DNA of 64,000 bases from Claveliimonas intestinigallinarum (GTDB lineage: Bacteria > Bacillota > Clostridia > Lachnospirales > Lachnospiraceae), in the NCBI GenBank assembly GCA_019115145.1, contig DXED01000030.1, positions 124,001-188,000 on the forward strand, written 5' to 3'. Below, in pieces: positions 48,832 to 57,650 of the stretch (position 1 is the first letter of the stretch; each line of letters starts with the position of its first letter). A program made the translations under genes and the position numbers. A model generated the notes under the pieces. The model searched no databases, had not been told where the DNA came from, and saw nothing but the letters and a program-made list of their open reading frames with translations.

Positions 48832-49449
48832 ATGTTCAGAAAAAGGATACGTCCGGCCCAGGAGGAAATGAGAGGAACCGCTTTTACCATTATTTTCGTA
48901 CTGGTCTGGTATGCGGGCCTGATGCGGGGCATCGCGGGCGGCGGATTTCAGAGCGCTTATCTTCTGTTTCTGGTGGCCGGGCTTCTTCCTGTGTTCACCG
49001 CGGTGCAGGGCGTCAGGAGGGCTCTGTTTTACCGCAGGCAGGGACGGGAGATCAGGGAGTTCGGCAATGCAGCCAGAGGCCGGATCGTGAATGTCATCAT
49101 GAAGAGCGCACCCTATGAGGACAGCCATCACAGGACCAGGTACCGGAGGTACTATGTGCTGGAGGCGGAGGTGCCGGACCCGGTGACAGGGGTTGTAAAC
49201 CGGATCGAGAGCCCTGCCTACAGCCGCCCCATCCACCGCTATCTGGCGTCCCCGGAGGTGACGGTATACACGGACAGAACCGGCTGGAAGCACTATATGG
49301 ATGATTTCCAGTGGAAGGAGAGAAAGAGCGATCCTGGGATTTTCGAGGAAAACAGGGTGTTTGACGAGTATGGCAGGGGAGCTGTGTTCGGCAAGGCTCT
49401 TGTCATCCTGATCATGCTCCTGATGCTCTACAATATAATTTTTCACTAG
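48832..49449 (+). CDS. Hypothetical membrane protein
   Basis: A 205-residue protein I do not recognise. It has two N-terminal hydrophobic segments (FTIIFVLVWYAGLM and YLLFLVAGLLPVFTAV), a soluble, probably beta-rich middle domain (residues about 75-165, GRIVNVIMKSAPYED and VTVYTDRTGWKHYMDDF), and a C-terminal TM (ALVILIMLLMLYNIIF). The layout recalls DUF3592-like proteins. ATG 48832 follows GAGGGGAAAAGG; the frame open from 48655 crosses the kinase promoter and is rejected. Confidence 0.75.
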   Translation: MFRKRIRPAQEEMRGTAFTIIFVLVWYAGLMRGIAGGGFQSAYLLFLVAGLLPVFTAVQGVRRALFYRRQGREIREFGNAARGRIVNVIMKSAPYEDSHHRTRYRRYYVLEAEVPDPVTGVVNRIESPAYSRPIHRYLASPEVTVYTDRTGWKHYMDDFQWKERKSDPGIFEENRVFDEYGRGAVFGKALVILIMLLMLYNIIFH

Positions 49450-49505
49450 AACCTGACGGAACAACAGAAACAGCAGAACAGAAGAAAGAAGAGGATTATT
49501 TTATT

Positions 49506-50453
49506 ATGGAAAAAAGACATTTAAGGCCCTGGATGGCCGTCCTGTTTGTACTTGCATTTGCGCTGGATATCTTTGTGGTGAGCGGATTTTTGGGCCTGTG
49601 GTTCGGGGTGTGGGGCACCCTGCTCCACGAGCTTTTGCTGGCTCTTTTGGCAGTCCTTCTGGCGGCCCTGTTCCGGGCGGACCTGCGGAGAGTCTTTCCC
49701 TTTAAATGGCCCCGGGCCTCCAAGGTGGCGGGCACGCTGATCCTGTGGCTTGGCACCTTCCTCGCGGCTATGGCTGTGACCATGCTTGTGTCCTACTTCT
49801 TTCCCCAGGAGGTGCTGGGGGCCGGCCAGGGTGTGCAGGATATTGTGGTGAGCGTCCCTGTGCTGCTGGCCTTGTTCCTGGTGGCCCTGACGCCTGCCGT
49901 TTGCGAGGAGATGGCCTTTCGGGGCGGCTTTCTTGGCTGTCTGCGGGGCATGAAGAGCAAGTGGGCCGGCATCCTCATCGTGGCTGTGGTGTTCGGCGCT
50001 TTCCACGGCAGTGTGTGGAGAATGATCCCCACCGCTATCCTGGGCGTGGCCCTGGGGTATCTTCTGGTGGAGACGGACAACCTGTTTTACAGTATGCTCT
50101 TCCACTTTGTCAATAACGCGGTGCCGGTGCTGCTTCTGGGGCTTTTGTCCCTCATGCCGGTGCAGGAGAGCACAGGGGACATAGAGGCGGTGCAGACAGC
50201 TATGTCGAGCCATCTGCCCCTTTTTACCGTGGCGGTCTATATGCTGTACGCCTGCGGAGCGCCCTTCCTCATCTATATCGGCCGTTATCTGATCCACAGG
50301 GGGCAGCCCGGATATGACCGGGGACTGTTCCCCAGGGAAAAAAGAAAGACGCTGCTCGCCCTTCTGGGGATCAGCGCCTATATTCTTGTGATCGGTGTGG
50401 TCATGTTCCTCGCGTCCTTCGGCGCCATCATGCGGGGCCTGATGCCCTACTAG
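49506..50453 (+). CDS. CPBP family intramembrane glutamic endopeptidase
   Basis: A 315-residue integral membrane protein of the CAAX protease/ABI family with about eight TMs. The catalytic motifs are all present: EEMAFR (CEEMAFRGGF), the second motif FGAFHGS with His, and HFVNN (FHFVNNAVP). Functions in bacteria include bacteriocin immunity and protein processing; none can be assigned here. The AGAAGAGG site is moderate. Possibly co-transcribed with the upstream membrane protein (56-base gap). Confidence 0.92.
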   Translation: MEKRHLRPWMAVLFVLAFALDIFVVSGFLGLWFGVWGTLLHELLLALLAVLLAALFRADLRRVFPFKWPRASKVAGTLILWLGTFLAAMAVTMLVSYFFPQEVLGAGQGVQDIVVSVPVLLALFLVALTPAVCEEMAFRGGFLGCLRGMKSKWAGILIVAVVFGAFHGSVWRMIPTAILGVALGYLLVETDNLFYSMLFHFVNNAVPVLLLGLLSLMPVQESTGDIEAVQTAMSSHLPLFTVAVYMLYACGAPFLIYIGRYLIHRGQPGYDRGLFPREKRKTLLALLGISAYILVIGVVMFLASFGAIMRGLMPY

Positions 50454-50476
50454 AGTCAGCGCCCTGCCGGAGCCTG

Positions 50477-51745
50477 TCAGAGACTGCCCGCAAGGGGAGC
50501 CAGGCTCCGCTCCAGTATCCCGTTCATGTGGGCGATGGCGATGCCGTAGTTGGTCATGGGGACGCCGGTGTCCTTTGCGCAGGCCATCCGGAATTTCATT
50601 TCCCGCTCGTTCAGCATGCAGCCGCCGCAGTGGATGATTACCCGATAGCCGGACAGATCCTCCGGGAACTCCGTCCCGCTTGTGAAGGAGAAGGACAGAT
50701 CCTCCTTACCTGTGAGGCCGGTGTGCCGCCGGATGAGGGCGGGCAGCTTGACCGTGCCGATGTCCCCGCACTGCCTGTGGTGGGTGCAGCCCTCGCAGAT
50801 CAGCACATGGTCTCCTTTTTTCAGTGCATCCAGAGCCCTGGCGCCTTCTGCCAGGGCTTTAAGATTGCCCTTGTACCGGGCAAAGAGGATGGAGAAGGAG
50901 GTGAGGGGGATCTCCGGGGGAACCACCGAGGAGACGTAGGCGAAGGCCTGACTGTCGGTGATGACGAGGCTGGGCGTCAGGCCCGGCTTTCCGTCCTTTC
51001 CCTCCAGCGCCGCCTTAAGCTCCGTGTCCCGCACCGCCAGGGCAAGAGCTCCTGTGTCCAGGATGTCCCGTATGGTCTGCTGCTGGGGCAGGATGAGCCG
51101 GCCCTTGGGGGCAGCCTTGTCGATGGGGATGACGAGACAGACAAGATCCATGGGGGAGAGAAGGTCTCCCACGATGCGCCGGCTCTCATCTTCCTTTGGC
51201 GCTAGGGCAGCGATCCGCTCCTTCAGCTCCTGTATCCCCTGGCCGGTCTTCGCGCTGACAGGCAGCGCAGAGACAGCGGTTCCTGACGGGGCTTCTGCCT
51301 GACTGGCTATGTTGTTTTTGAGGGCAGCAGAAGCTTCGGCTGTCTCCGGGAGGAGATCCGCTTTGTTCACGGCGACCAGGCAGGGAATGTGTTTCTCCTG
51401 GATCCGGGCAAGGATCTGCCGGTCCTCCTCTGTCAGTCCGGCGGGGCCGTCCACCACCAAGACAGCGATGTCGGTCTTGTTCAGCATCTGGTAGGCCTTC
51501 TGGATGCGCAATTTCCCCAGTTCTCCCGTGTCGTCCAGGCCCGGCGTGTCGATGAGCACTACAGGCCCTAAGGGCAGCAGCTCCATGGCCTTTGTCACCG
51601 GGTCGGTGGTGGTGCCCTTGATGTCCGATACAATGGCCAGGCTCTGGGAGGTGAGGGCGTTGATGAGGCTGGATTTGCCGGCGTTACGCCGGCCGAAGAT
51701 GCCGATGTGTGTCCGCTCGGCGGAAGGGGTGTTGTTTAAGCTCAT
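50477..51745 (-). CDS. hydF: [FeFe]-hydrogenase maturation GTPase HydF
   Basis: A 422-residue scaffold GTPase on which the H-cluster 2Fe subcluster is built. The Era-like G domain shows G1 GRRNAGKSS (residues 18-26), G3 DTPGLDD and G4 NKAD. A dimerisation domain follows, and the C-terminal Fe-S site has CEGCTHHRQC and VIIHCGGC. The start at 51745 (MSLNNTP) has AGGAGG 7 bases upstream; the frame open to 51904 is the hydG-hydF spacer. Last gene of hydE-hydG-hydF. Confidence 0.96.
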   Translation of the reverse strand: MSLNNTPSAERTHIGIFGRRNAGKSSLINALTSQSLAIVSDIKGTTTDPVTKAMELLPLGPVVLIDTPGLDDTGELGKLRIQKAYQMLNKTDIAVLVVDGPAGLTEEDRQILARIQEKHIPCLVAVNKADLLPETAEASAALKNNIASQAEAPSGTAVSALPVSAKTGQGIQELKERIAALAPKEDESRRIVGDLLSPMDLVCLVIPIDKAAPKGRLILPQQQTIRDILDTGALALAVRDTELKAALEGKDGKPGLTPSLVITDSQAFAYVSSVVPPEIPLTSFSILFARYKGNLKALAEGARALDALKKGDHVLICEGCTHHRQCGDIGTVKLPALIRRHTGLTGKEDLSFSFTSGTEFPEDLSGYRVIIHCGGCMLNEREMKFRMACAKDTGVPMTNYGIAIAHMNGILERSLAPLAGSL

Positions 51746-51800
51746 ATTTCTCCTCCTGTAAGGTTCTTCTGTCAGTGTTTCCAGTTGCTGAGGGAACCGG

Positions 51801-53222
51801 TCAGAAGCGGAAATCCCGCCGGTTGTTCTCGCGGATGAGGCGGAGATTTTCCTCCACCACGGCCCGGGCCTTGGGGTTTGGCACGTTCTGGATCTCCCGG
51901 TCAATGAGCCGGTCGCCGATAGCCTTTGTCTCCGGGGAGGCGTAATCCATCAGGTACTCCTCCAGTGTCATGAGGGCGTTGGGATGGCAGCAGTTCTGGA
52001 TCTGTCCGCTCTTGCACAGGGACATGAAGCGGTCGCCGGTGCGGCCCTCCCGGTAACAGGCTGTGCAGAAGCTGGGGATGTAGTCCATCTCCATGAGCCA
52101 GCGAACCACCTCGTCCAGGGTGCGGCTGTCGATCACGTCGAACTGCTCGGACCGTGCGTCCTCCGGCTCCGGCTCGCAGTAGCCGCCTACGCTGGTGCGG
52201 GAGCCGCCGCTGATCTGGGAGATGCCCAGGTGGAGAACCCTCTCCCTGCACTTTTTGCTCTCCCGGGTGGAAATGATCATGCCGGTATAGGGAACGGCAA
52301 TGCGGATGCAGGCTACTATCTTGGCAAAGGTCTCGTCGTCAATGCCGTTTTTGAAGGAGCTGGCATCGATGTCGTCCGCATCCCGCAGGCGGGGCACGCT
52401 GATGGTGTGGGGGCCTACGCCGAAGGCAGCCTCCAGGTGCTCCGCGTGCATGAGAAGGCCGGTGAACTCATACCGGTATTTATCCAGACCGAAGAGGACG
52501 CCGATGCCCACGTCATCGATCCCGCCCTCCATGGCCCGGTCCATGGCTGTGGTGTGGTAGTCATAGTCGTGCTTGGGGCCTGTGGGGTGGAGCTCAAGGT
52601 AGCTTTCCTTGTGGTAGGTCTCCTGGAAAAGGATGTAGGTGCCGATGCCGGCCTCCTTGAGGAGACGGTAGTTGTCCACTGTGGTGGCGGCAATGTTGAT
52701 GTTGACTCTGCGGATAGCGCCGTTTTTGTGTTTGATGCTGTAGACAGTGTTGATGCTGTCCAGGTAGTAGTCCATCGTGTTGCGTACCGGATCCTCGCCA
52801 GCCTCAAGGGCCAGGCGCTTGTGTCCCATATCCTGGAGGGCAATGACCTCCCGCCGGATATCCTCCTGTGAGAGCTGCTTGCGGGGGATGTGCTTGTTCT
52901 TCAGGTGGTAGGGGCAGTAGGTGCATCCATTGATGCAGTAGTTGGACAGATAGAGGGGGGCAAACATGACGATGCGGTTGCCGTAGAAATCCTTCTTGAT
53001 CTGCTCTGCCAGCCGATAGATCTCCTGGTTCTTCTCCTCAATGTCGCAGTCCAGCAGAACGGCGGCATCCCTGTGGGAGAGCCCCTTTCTCTTTTTGGCT
53101 TTCTCCAGGATTTCGTCTATGAGGGCCTCATTGTGTTTATTCTCCTCCGCAAAGGCCAGCGTCTCCAAAATCTCCTGGTGGTTGATAAAGTCGTCCGGAT
53201 GTGTGGAATTTACATCATACAT
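51801..53222 (-). CDS. hydG: [FeFe]-hydrogenase maturase HydG (radical SAM tyrosine lyase)
   Basis: A 473-residue enzyme that splits tyrosine to make the CO and CN ligands of the H-cluster. The radical-SAM cluster motif is CINGCTYC (Cys96, 100, 103). The C-terminal auxiliary cluster region contains FCTACYREGRTGD and NCCHPNA. AAGGAGGATTTT precedes the ATG. It lies 49 bases after hydE and 55 before hydF. Confidence 0.97.
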   Translation of the reverse strand: MYDVNSTHPDDFINHQEILETLAFAEENKHNEALIDEILEKAKKRKGLSHRDAAVLLDCDIEEKNQEIYRLAEQIKKDFYGNRIVMFAPLYLSNYCINGCTYCPYHLKNKHIPRKQLSQEDIRREVIALQDMGHKRLALEAGEDPVRNTMDYYLDSINTVYSIKHKNGAIRRVNINIAATTVDNYRLLKEAGIGTYILFQETYHKESYLELHPTGPKHDYDYHTTAMDRAMEGGIDDVGIGVLFGLDKYRYEFTGLLMHAEHLEAAFGVGPHTISVPRLRDADDIDASSFKNGIDDETFAKIVACIRIAVPYTGMIISTRESKKCRERVLHLGISQISGGSRTSVGGYCEPEPEDARSEQFDVIDSRTLDEVVRWLMEMDYIPSFCTACYREGRTGDRFMSLCKSGQIQNCCHPNALMTLEEYLMDYASPETKAIGDRLIDREIQNVPNPKARAVVEENLRLIRENNRRDFRF

Positions 53223-53271
53223 TTTTAAAATCCTCCTTGCTGTAAATCCTCCCCTGTGGGGCGGGTTTTAT

Positions 53272-54330
53272 TTACTCCTGATCAGGGCAGGGACGCCAGT
53301 CTCCCCGGCAGACCGCCACGTGGCAGCCGGTCTGTTCCACGCGCCGGGACAAATCCGCCAGTCCCTCTGCCGACTCGGCGCCGGTGTTCAGCTTGTTGTC
53401 GTAGAGGGAGTAGTCCTTCCTGTGATCCCTGGGGGACAGGTTGGGCATGACCACGTTGGCTCCTGCCAGAATGCCCAGCTCCCGCCCTCCGTCTCGGATG
53501 GAGCCGAGGGCGGTGGTGGCGGGGAGAAGGACATCCGGCAGCATGAGACGCAGAAGGCCCAGCATGTACAGAGTCAGCTCCAGTGAGCCCGCCCTTTCCC
53601 TGGCAAAGGGAGTGTCCCTGTGGGGGATGAAGGGGCCGATGCCCACCATGTGGGGCCCAAGCTCCTTCAAAAAGAGCATGTCCTGCGCCAGGTGACGGGT
53701 CTCCTGAAAGGGAGAGCCCACCATAAAGCCGGCTCCCACCTGATAGCCGATGGACTTCAGATCCAGGAGGCAGGACTTCCGGTGAGCGGCGCTCAAGGCC
53801 GGCGGATGGAGCTTTGCGTAGTGTTCGCTGCAGCTGGTCTCGTGGCGCAACAGGTAGCGGTCCGCCCCGGCGTCAAAAAAGGCCTGGTAGGAGTCGTGCT
53901 CCCGCTCCCCGATGGAGAGGGTCAGCGCACAGTCCGGAAATTCGGCCTTGATCCGCTGAATCAGACAGACTATCCGCTTGTCTGTGAACCAGCTGTCCTC
54001 ACCGCCCTGGAGCACAAAGGTGCGAAATCCCAGCTCGTAGCCCCGACGGCAGCAGTCCAGGATCTGATCCAGGGTAAGCCGGTAGCGGCGGACGTGCGGA
54101 TTGCTCCTTCGGATGCCGCAGTAGTAGCAGTCGTTCCGGCAGTAGTTGGTGAACTCAATGAGCCCCCGGATATAGACATCCCTTCCGTAGACAGCCTGCC
54201 GCACCTCCCGGGCCAGGCCAAAGAGATACTCCGCTGTCTCCGGGGTGCGCCCGTCAATGATCCGGACCCACTCCTCCCCGGAGAGGGCACGCTCCCTGTG
54301 CAGTTTGTCGATCAGTCTTTCTGTGTCCAT
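53272..54330 (-). CDS. hydE: [FeFe]-hydrogenase maturase HydE (radical SAM)
   Basis: A 352-residue radical-SAM maturase contributing to the azadithiolate/2Fe precursor. The cluster motif is CRNDCYYC (Cys64, 68, 71 from this start); LQGGEDSWF and TALGSIRDGGRELGILAGAN follow in part. ATG 54330 (MDTERLIDK) is preferred since CAGGAGGACT precedes it; the frame extends to 54357, but that stretch overlaps the T-tract of a leader terminator. The structural hydrogenase gene is not in the window. Confidence 0.94.
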   Translation of the reverse strand: MDTERLIDKLHRERALSGEEWVRIIDGRTPETAEYLFGLAREVRQAVYGRDVYIRGLIEFTNYCRNDCYYCGIRRSNPHVRRYRLTLDQILDCCRRGYELGFRTFVLQGGEDSWFTDKRIVCLIQRIKAEFPDCALTLSIGEREHDSYQAFFDAGADRYLLRHETSCSEHYAKLHPPALSAAHRKSCLLDLKSIGYQVGAGFMVGSPFQETRHLAQDMLFLKELGPHMVGIGPFIPHRDTPFARERAGSLELTLYMLGLLRLMLPDVLLPATTALGSIRDGGRELGILAGANVVMPNLSPRDHRKDYSLYDNKLNTGAESAEGLADLSRRVEQTGCHVAVCRGDWRPCPDQE

Positions 54331-54356
54331 AGTCCTCCTGTCCGGCATTTGCGGCA

Positions 54357-54484
54357 TAAAAATAGTCCGCGCCCTGAGGCGCAGACTAAAAAAGTATAAA
54401 ATACTCCCGCTTGTCCATTTGTAAATGCGCCTTTTTGCTCAGGTGTCACCCTTTACAATCAGTACGTAAATTTGATTCATTATA
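54357..54484 (-). promoter_or_regulatory. hydE promoter and attenuator-like leader with tiny ORF
   Basis: On the minus strand an extended -10, TATGGTATAAT (TATAAT at 54484-54479), starts a leader of about 140 bases. It contains TTGTAAA/TTTACAA (54458-54452, 54425-54419), then a ten-codon ORF MDKREYFILF (54418-54386), whose stop abuts the stem AGTCTGCGCC / GGCGCGGACT (54387-54378, 54373-54364), followed by ATTTTT. hydE begins 27 bases later. Confidence 0.7.
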
Positions 54485-54489
54485 CCATA

Positions 54490-54518
54490 CCTGTAAAAAA
54501 ATAGAAACACTTTACAGG
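54490..54518. promoter_or_regulatory. Inverted repeat between divergent hydE and MFS promoters
   Basis: CCTGTAAA (54490-54497) and TTTACAGG (54511-54518), perfect 8-base arms 13 bases apart, covering the expected -35 region of the hydE promoter. A candidate regulator site. Confidence 0.55.
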
Positions 54519-54543
54519 AACTTAACTTTTTTCTGTTTGCAAA

Positions 54544-54572
54544 TTGACAAACCGGGGGTATACTTGTATAGA
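54544..54572 (+). promoter_or_regulatory. Promoter of the MFS gene
   Basis: TTGACA (54544-54549), 17-base spacer, TATAGA (54567-54572), 60 bases before the ATG. Confidence 0.8.
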
Positions 54573-54631
54573 TGTAATTTTATGAGAACAGGGCGGCATG
54601 GACCGCGCTGTGCAAAAGGAGAGAACGGAAA

Positions 54632-55867
54632 ATGAAGAAATATACATCCCTGGAAAAGGCGTGGATCCTGTACGACGTGGGCAACTCTGCCTTCACCCTG
54701 CTTGTGTCCACCATCATTCCCATCTATTTTAACTACCTGGCAGAGGAGGCGGGGCTGTCCTCTGTTACATATCTGGCCTACTGGGGGTACGCAGCCTCCG
54801 TGGCCACCCTGGCGGTGGCTTTTATCGGGCCTGTGTTCGGCGCTGTGGCGGACACGAAGAACTACAAGAAGCCGGTCTTTCTGGCTACCCTTCTGGTGGG
54901 AGTGATCGGGTGCGTGGCCATGGGCATCACCGCCACCTGGCTGAGCTTCCTGGTCATCTTTGTGATCGCCAAGATCGGATATTCCTCCAGCCTTGTGTTC
55001 TACGACTCCATGCTCCACGACGTGACAGAGAAGGACAGGCTGGACGATGTCTCCTCCCAGGGCTATGCCTGGGGCTATATCGGAAGCTGCATCCCCTTTA
55101 TCGTCAGCCTGGGGATCGTGCTGGGGGCGGGAAGTCTTGGGATTTCCATGCGGACAGCCATGGGGATCTCCTTCCTCATCGTGGCGGTCTGGTGGTTCCT
55201 GGCCACCACACCGCTCCTGCGGAAATACCGCCAGATCCACTATGTGGAGAAGGAGCCGGGCATGGTCAGCGAGAGCTTTGGCCGGCTGTGGCGCACCCTG
55301 AAGGAGCTGGCAAAGGACAGGAAGATCCTCATTTTCCTGGTGGCTTACTTCTTCTACATTGATGGAGTCTACACCATCATCGACATGGCCACGGCATACG
55401 GGACGGCTCTCGGACTTGACACCACCGGGCTCCTCCTGGCTCTCCTGGTGACCCAGATCGTGGCCTTCCCATCGGCTATTGCCTTTGGAAAGCTGACAAA
55501 GAAGTATCCTTCTGCAAACCTGATCACAGTCTGTATCCTGGCCTACACAGGCATCGCCATCTTTGCCCTGTTCATGGAGAGCCAGTTCCAGTTCTGGATC
55601 CTGGCGGTCTGCGTGGGACTCTTCCAGGGCGGCATCCAGGCTCTGTCCAGATCCCATTTTGCCAAGCTGATCCCACCGGAAAAGTCCGGTGAGTACTTCG
55701 GCCTTCTGGACATCTGCGGCAAGGGGGCGTCCTTTATCGGCACCACCCTTGTGGGCGTGGTGTCCCAGATCACGGGCAGCACCAACCTGGGCGTGTCCGT
55801 GCTGGCGGTTGTGTTTGTGGCGGGACTTTTCCTGTTCCGGATGTCTGTGCGGAGGATGAGGGTGTAA
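54632..55867 (+). CDS. MFS transporter, UMF1/Atg22-like family
   Basis: A 411-residue, twelve-TM major facilitator of the UMF1 (Atg22-like) family. It starts with the family-typical EKAWILYDVGNSAFTLLVST in part, has GAVADTKNYKKP in the TM2-3 loop and EYFGLLDICGKGASFIG in TM10-11. Yeast Atg22 effluxes amino acids; bacterial substrates are unknown. AAAGGAGAGAACG precedes the ATG. It ends one base before the convergent aminotransferase. Confidence 0.9.
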   Translation: MKKYTSLEKAWILYDVGNSAFTLLVSTIIPIYFNYLAEEAGLSSVTYLAYWGYAASVATLAVAFIGPVFGAVADTKNYKKPVFLATLLVGVIGCVAMGITATWLSFLVIFVIAKIGYSSSLVFYDSMLHDVTEKDRLDDVSSQGYAWGYIGSCIPFIVSLGIVLGAGSLGISMRTAMGISFLIVAVWWFLATTPLLRKYRQIHYVEKEPGMVSESFGRLWRTLKELAKDRKILIFLVAYFFYIDGVYTIIDMATAYGTALGLDTTGLLLALLVTQIVAFPSAIAFGKLTKKYPSANLITVCILAYTGIAIFALFMESQFQFWILAVCVGLFQGGIQALSRSHFAKLIPPEKSGEYFGLLDICGKGASFIGTTLVGVVSQITGSTNLGVSVLAVVFVAGLFLFRMSVRRMRV

Positions 55868-55868
55868 A

Positions 55869-57035
55869 TTATCCCCGCAGCCGGCTGACGAACTTCTCCA
55901 GCCGTCCGAGGGCTTCCTTTAAATCCGCCAGAGAGTAGGCGTAGGAGATACGGAGGAACCCTTCTCCGCAGTCGCCGAAGGCAGTCCCCGGCACGACGGC
56001 CACCTTTTCCTCCTGGAGTAGGCGGGTGGCAAATTCCTCGGAGGTCATGCCGAACTCCCGGATGGAGGGGAAGGCGTAGAAGGCGCCATAGGGCTCAAAG
56101 CACTCCATCCCCATCTTCCGGAACTCGTTCATAAGGAAGCGGCGTCTCTGGTTGTAGGACTCCCGCATCTGCTCCACGTCCTTGCCGCAGTTTCGCAGAG
56201 CCTCCACAGCTGCGTACTGGCTGGTAGTGGGAGCGCACATGATGGCATACTGGTGGATCTTGGTCATCTGCTCTACGATGGGAGCGGGTCCGCAGACATA
56301 GCCCAGACGCCAGCCGGTCATGGCAAAGCCTTTGGAGAAGCCGTTGATGACCAGGGTTCGGTCCCGCATGCCCGGCAGAGATGCGATGGAGCAGTGCGCT
56401 CCGTTGTAGGTCAGTTCAGAGTAGATCTCATCGGAGACTACATAGAGGTCGTGCTCGATGACAGCCTGCGCGATGGGCTCCAGATCCTCCCGGGTCATGA
56501 CCGAGCCGGTAGGGTTGTTGGGGAAGGGGAGGACCAGGATCTTCGTCCTGGGTGTGATGGCTGTCTCCAGTTCCTCCCGTGTCAGCTTGAAGGCGTTTTT
56601 GTGCTGCAGGGGGATGGTTACAGGAACTCCGTCTGCCAGCACGGCGCAGGGCAGGTAGGACACATAGCTTGGCTGGGGGATGAGCACCTCGTCCCCGGGA
56701 TCCAGCATAGCCCGAAAGGCCAGGTCAATGGCCTCGCTTCCCCCCACGGTCACCAGCACCTCACTGTTGTAATCGTAGTTTACATGGATGGTCCGCTCCA
56801 GGTACCGGCTGATCTCCACCTTCAGCTCTTTGAGCCCCGCGTTGGATGTATAGAAGGTGCGCCCTCTCTCCAGAGAGTAGATACCCTCCTCCCGGACTCG
56901 CCAGGGGGTGTCAAAATCAGGCTCCCCTACGCCCAGGGAGATGGCGTCCTCCATCTCGCTCACAATATCGAAAAACTTCCGGATGCCGGAGGGAGCCAGG
57001 GCAGTGGCTTTTTTAGATAATGGGTTTCTTGTCAT
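55869..57035 (-). CDS. PLP-dependent aminotransferase class I/II
   Basis: A 388-residue fold-type I aminotransferase (PatA/AspC-like). The PLP lysine is in NGFSKGFAMTGWRLGYVCG; LPFPNNPTGSV and SDEIYSELTY contribute the other cofactor contacts; the C-terminal arginine is in GFLRISYAYS. Substrate probably an aliphatic or aromatic amino acid. Its start overlaps the stop of the Lrp gene by 4 bases, so it is probably co-regulated by it. Confidence 0.93.
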   Translation of the reverse strand: MTRNPLSKKATALAPSGIRKFFDIVSEMEDAISLGVGEPDFDTPWRVREEGIYSLERGRTFYTSNAGLKELKVEISRYLERTIHVNYDYNSEVLVTVGGSEAIDLAFRAMLDPGDEVLIPQPSYVSYLPCAVLADGVPVTIPLQHKNAFKLTREELETAITPRTKILVLPFPNNPTGSVMTREDLEPIAQAVIEHDLYVVSDEIYSELTYNGAHCSIASLPGMRDRTLVINGFSKGFAMTGWRLGYVCGPAPIVEQMTKIHQYAIMCAPTTSQYAAVEALRNCGKDVEQMRESYNQRRRFLMNEFRKMGMECFEPYGAFYAFPSIREFGMTSEEFATRLLQEEKVAVVPGTAFGDCGEGFLRISYAYSLADLKEALGRLEKFVSRLRG

Positions 57036-57523
57036 GGTGTGATCAGCATCCTTTCTCCTTTAGATGGTTTTGCCAGGACGGTTCCGTGGTCTTTGTATTT
57101 TTTCAGAATAAAATAGGTAGCAGTGCTGATGACCTCGTCGATAGGGGACAGCTTGCCGGAGACAAAATGTGAGATCTCCTGCAGGGTGCGGCCCTCGATG
57201 GTCACAAGCAGGTCGTAGCCGCCGGATATGAGGTACACGGCGGAGACCTCCGGGTAGTTGTAAATGCGCTCCGCTACCTTGTCAAAGCCCTGATCCCTCT
57301 GGGGGGTGACGCGCACCTCGATGAGGGCGTTGACGAGGGATTCGCCCGCTCTGTCCCAGTCGATCAGTGTGTGATAGCCGCAGATGATATGTTCCTTTTC
57401 CATGGCCGCCACCTCGTTTGCGATGGTCACCTCATCGGTGCCCAGAAGCACGGCCAGCTCGCTTAGGTCGATCCTGCTGTTTGTCTCAAGTGTGAGAAGG
57501 ATCTGTTTTCTGATTTTGTCCAT
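57032..57523 (-). CDS. Lrp/AsnC family regulator
   Basis: A 163-residue feast/famine regulator. The N-terminal HTH (DLSELAVLLGTDEVTIANEV) and C-terminal RAM ligand domain (GYHTLIDWDRAGESLVNALI in part, AVYLISGGYDLLVTIEG) are complete. The start at 57523 (MDKIRKQ) follows AAGGAGGAGACTAC. Coupled to the downstream aminotransferase gene, suggesting amino-acid-responsive control. Confidence 0.92.
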   Translation of the reverse strand: MDKIRKQILLTLETNSRIDLSELAVLLGTDEVTIANEVAAMEKEHIICGYHTLIDWDRAGESLVNALIEVRVTPQRDQGFDKVAERIYNYPEVSAVYLISGGYDLLVTIEGRTLQEISHFVSGKLSPIDEVISTATYFILKKYKDHGTVLAKPSKGERMLITP

Positions 57524-57650
57524 GTAGTCTCCTCCTTCAGTCATTTCATGATATACGCTCCATTATAAGCCTCATTCCGGTTTTTGTCATTCCTCATTTG
57601 AAAAAAATATGCTATAGTAGTGCATAAATATGAGGAGGAGGCGACAGGTC

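Noticed and set aside
51984..52871. A 295-codon open frame opposite hydG
   Set aside because: Antisense to a well-conserved radical-SAM gene; no recognisable domain or start site.
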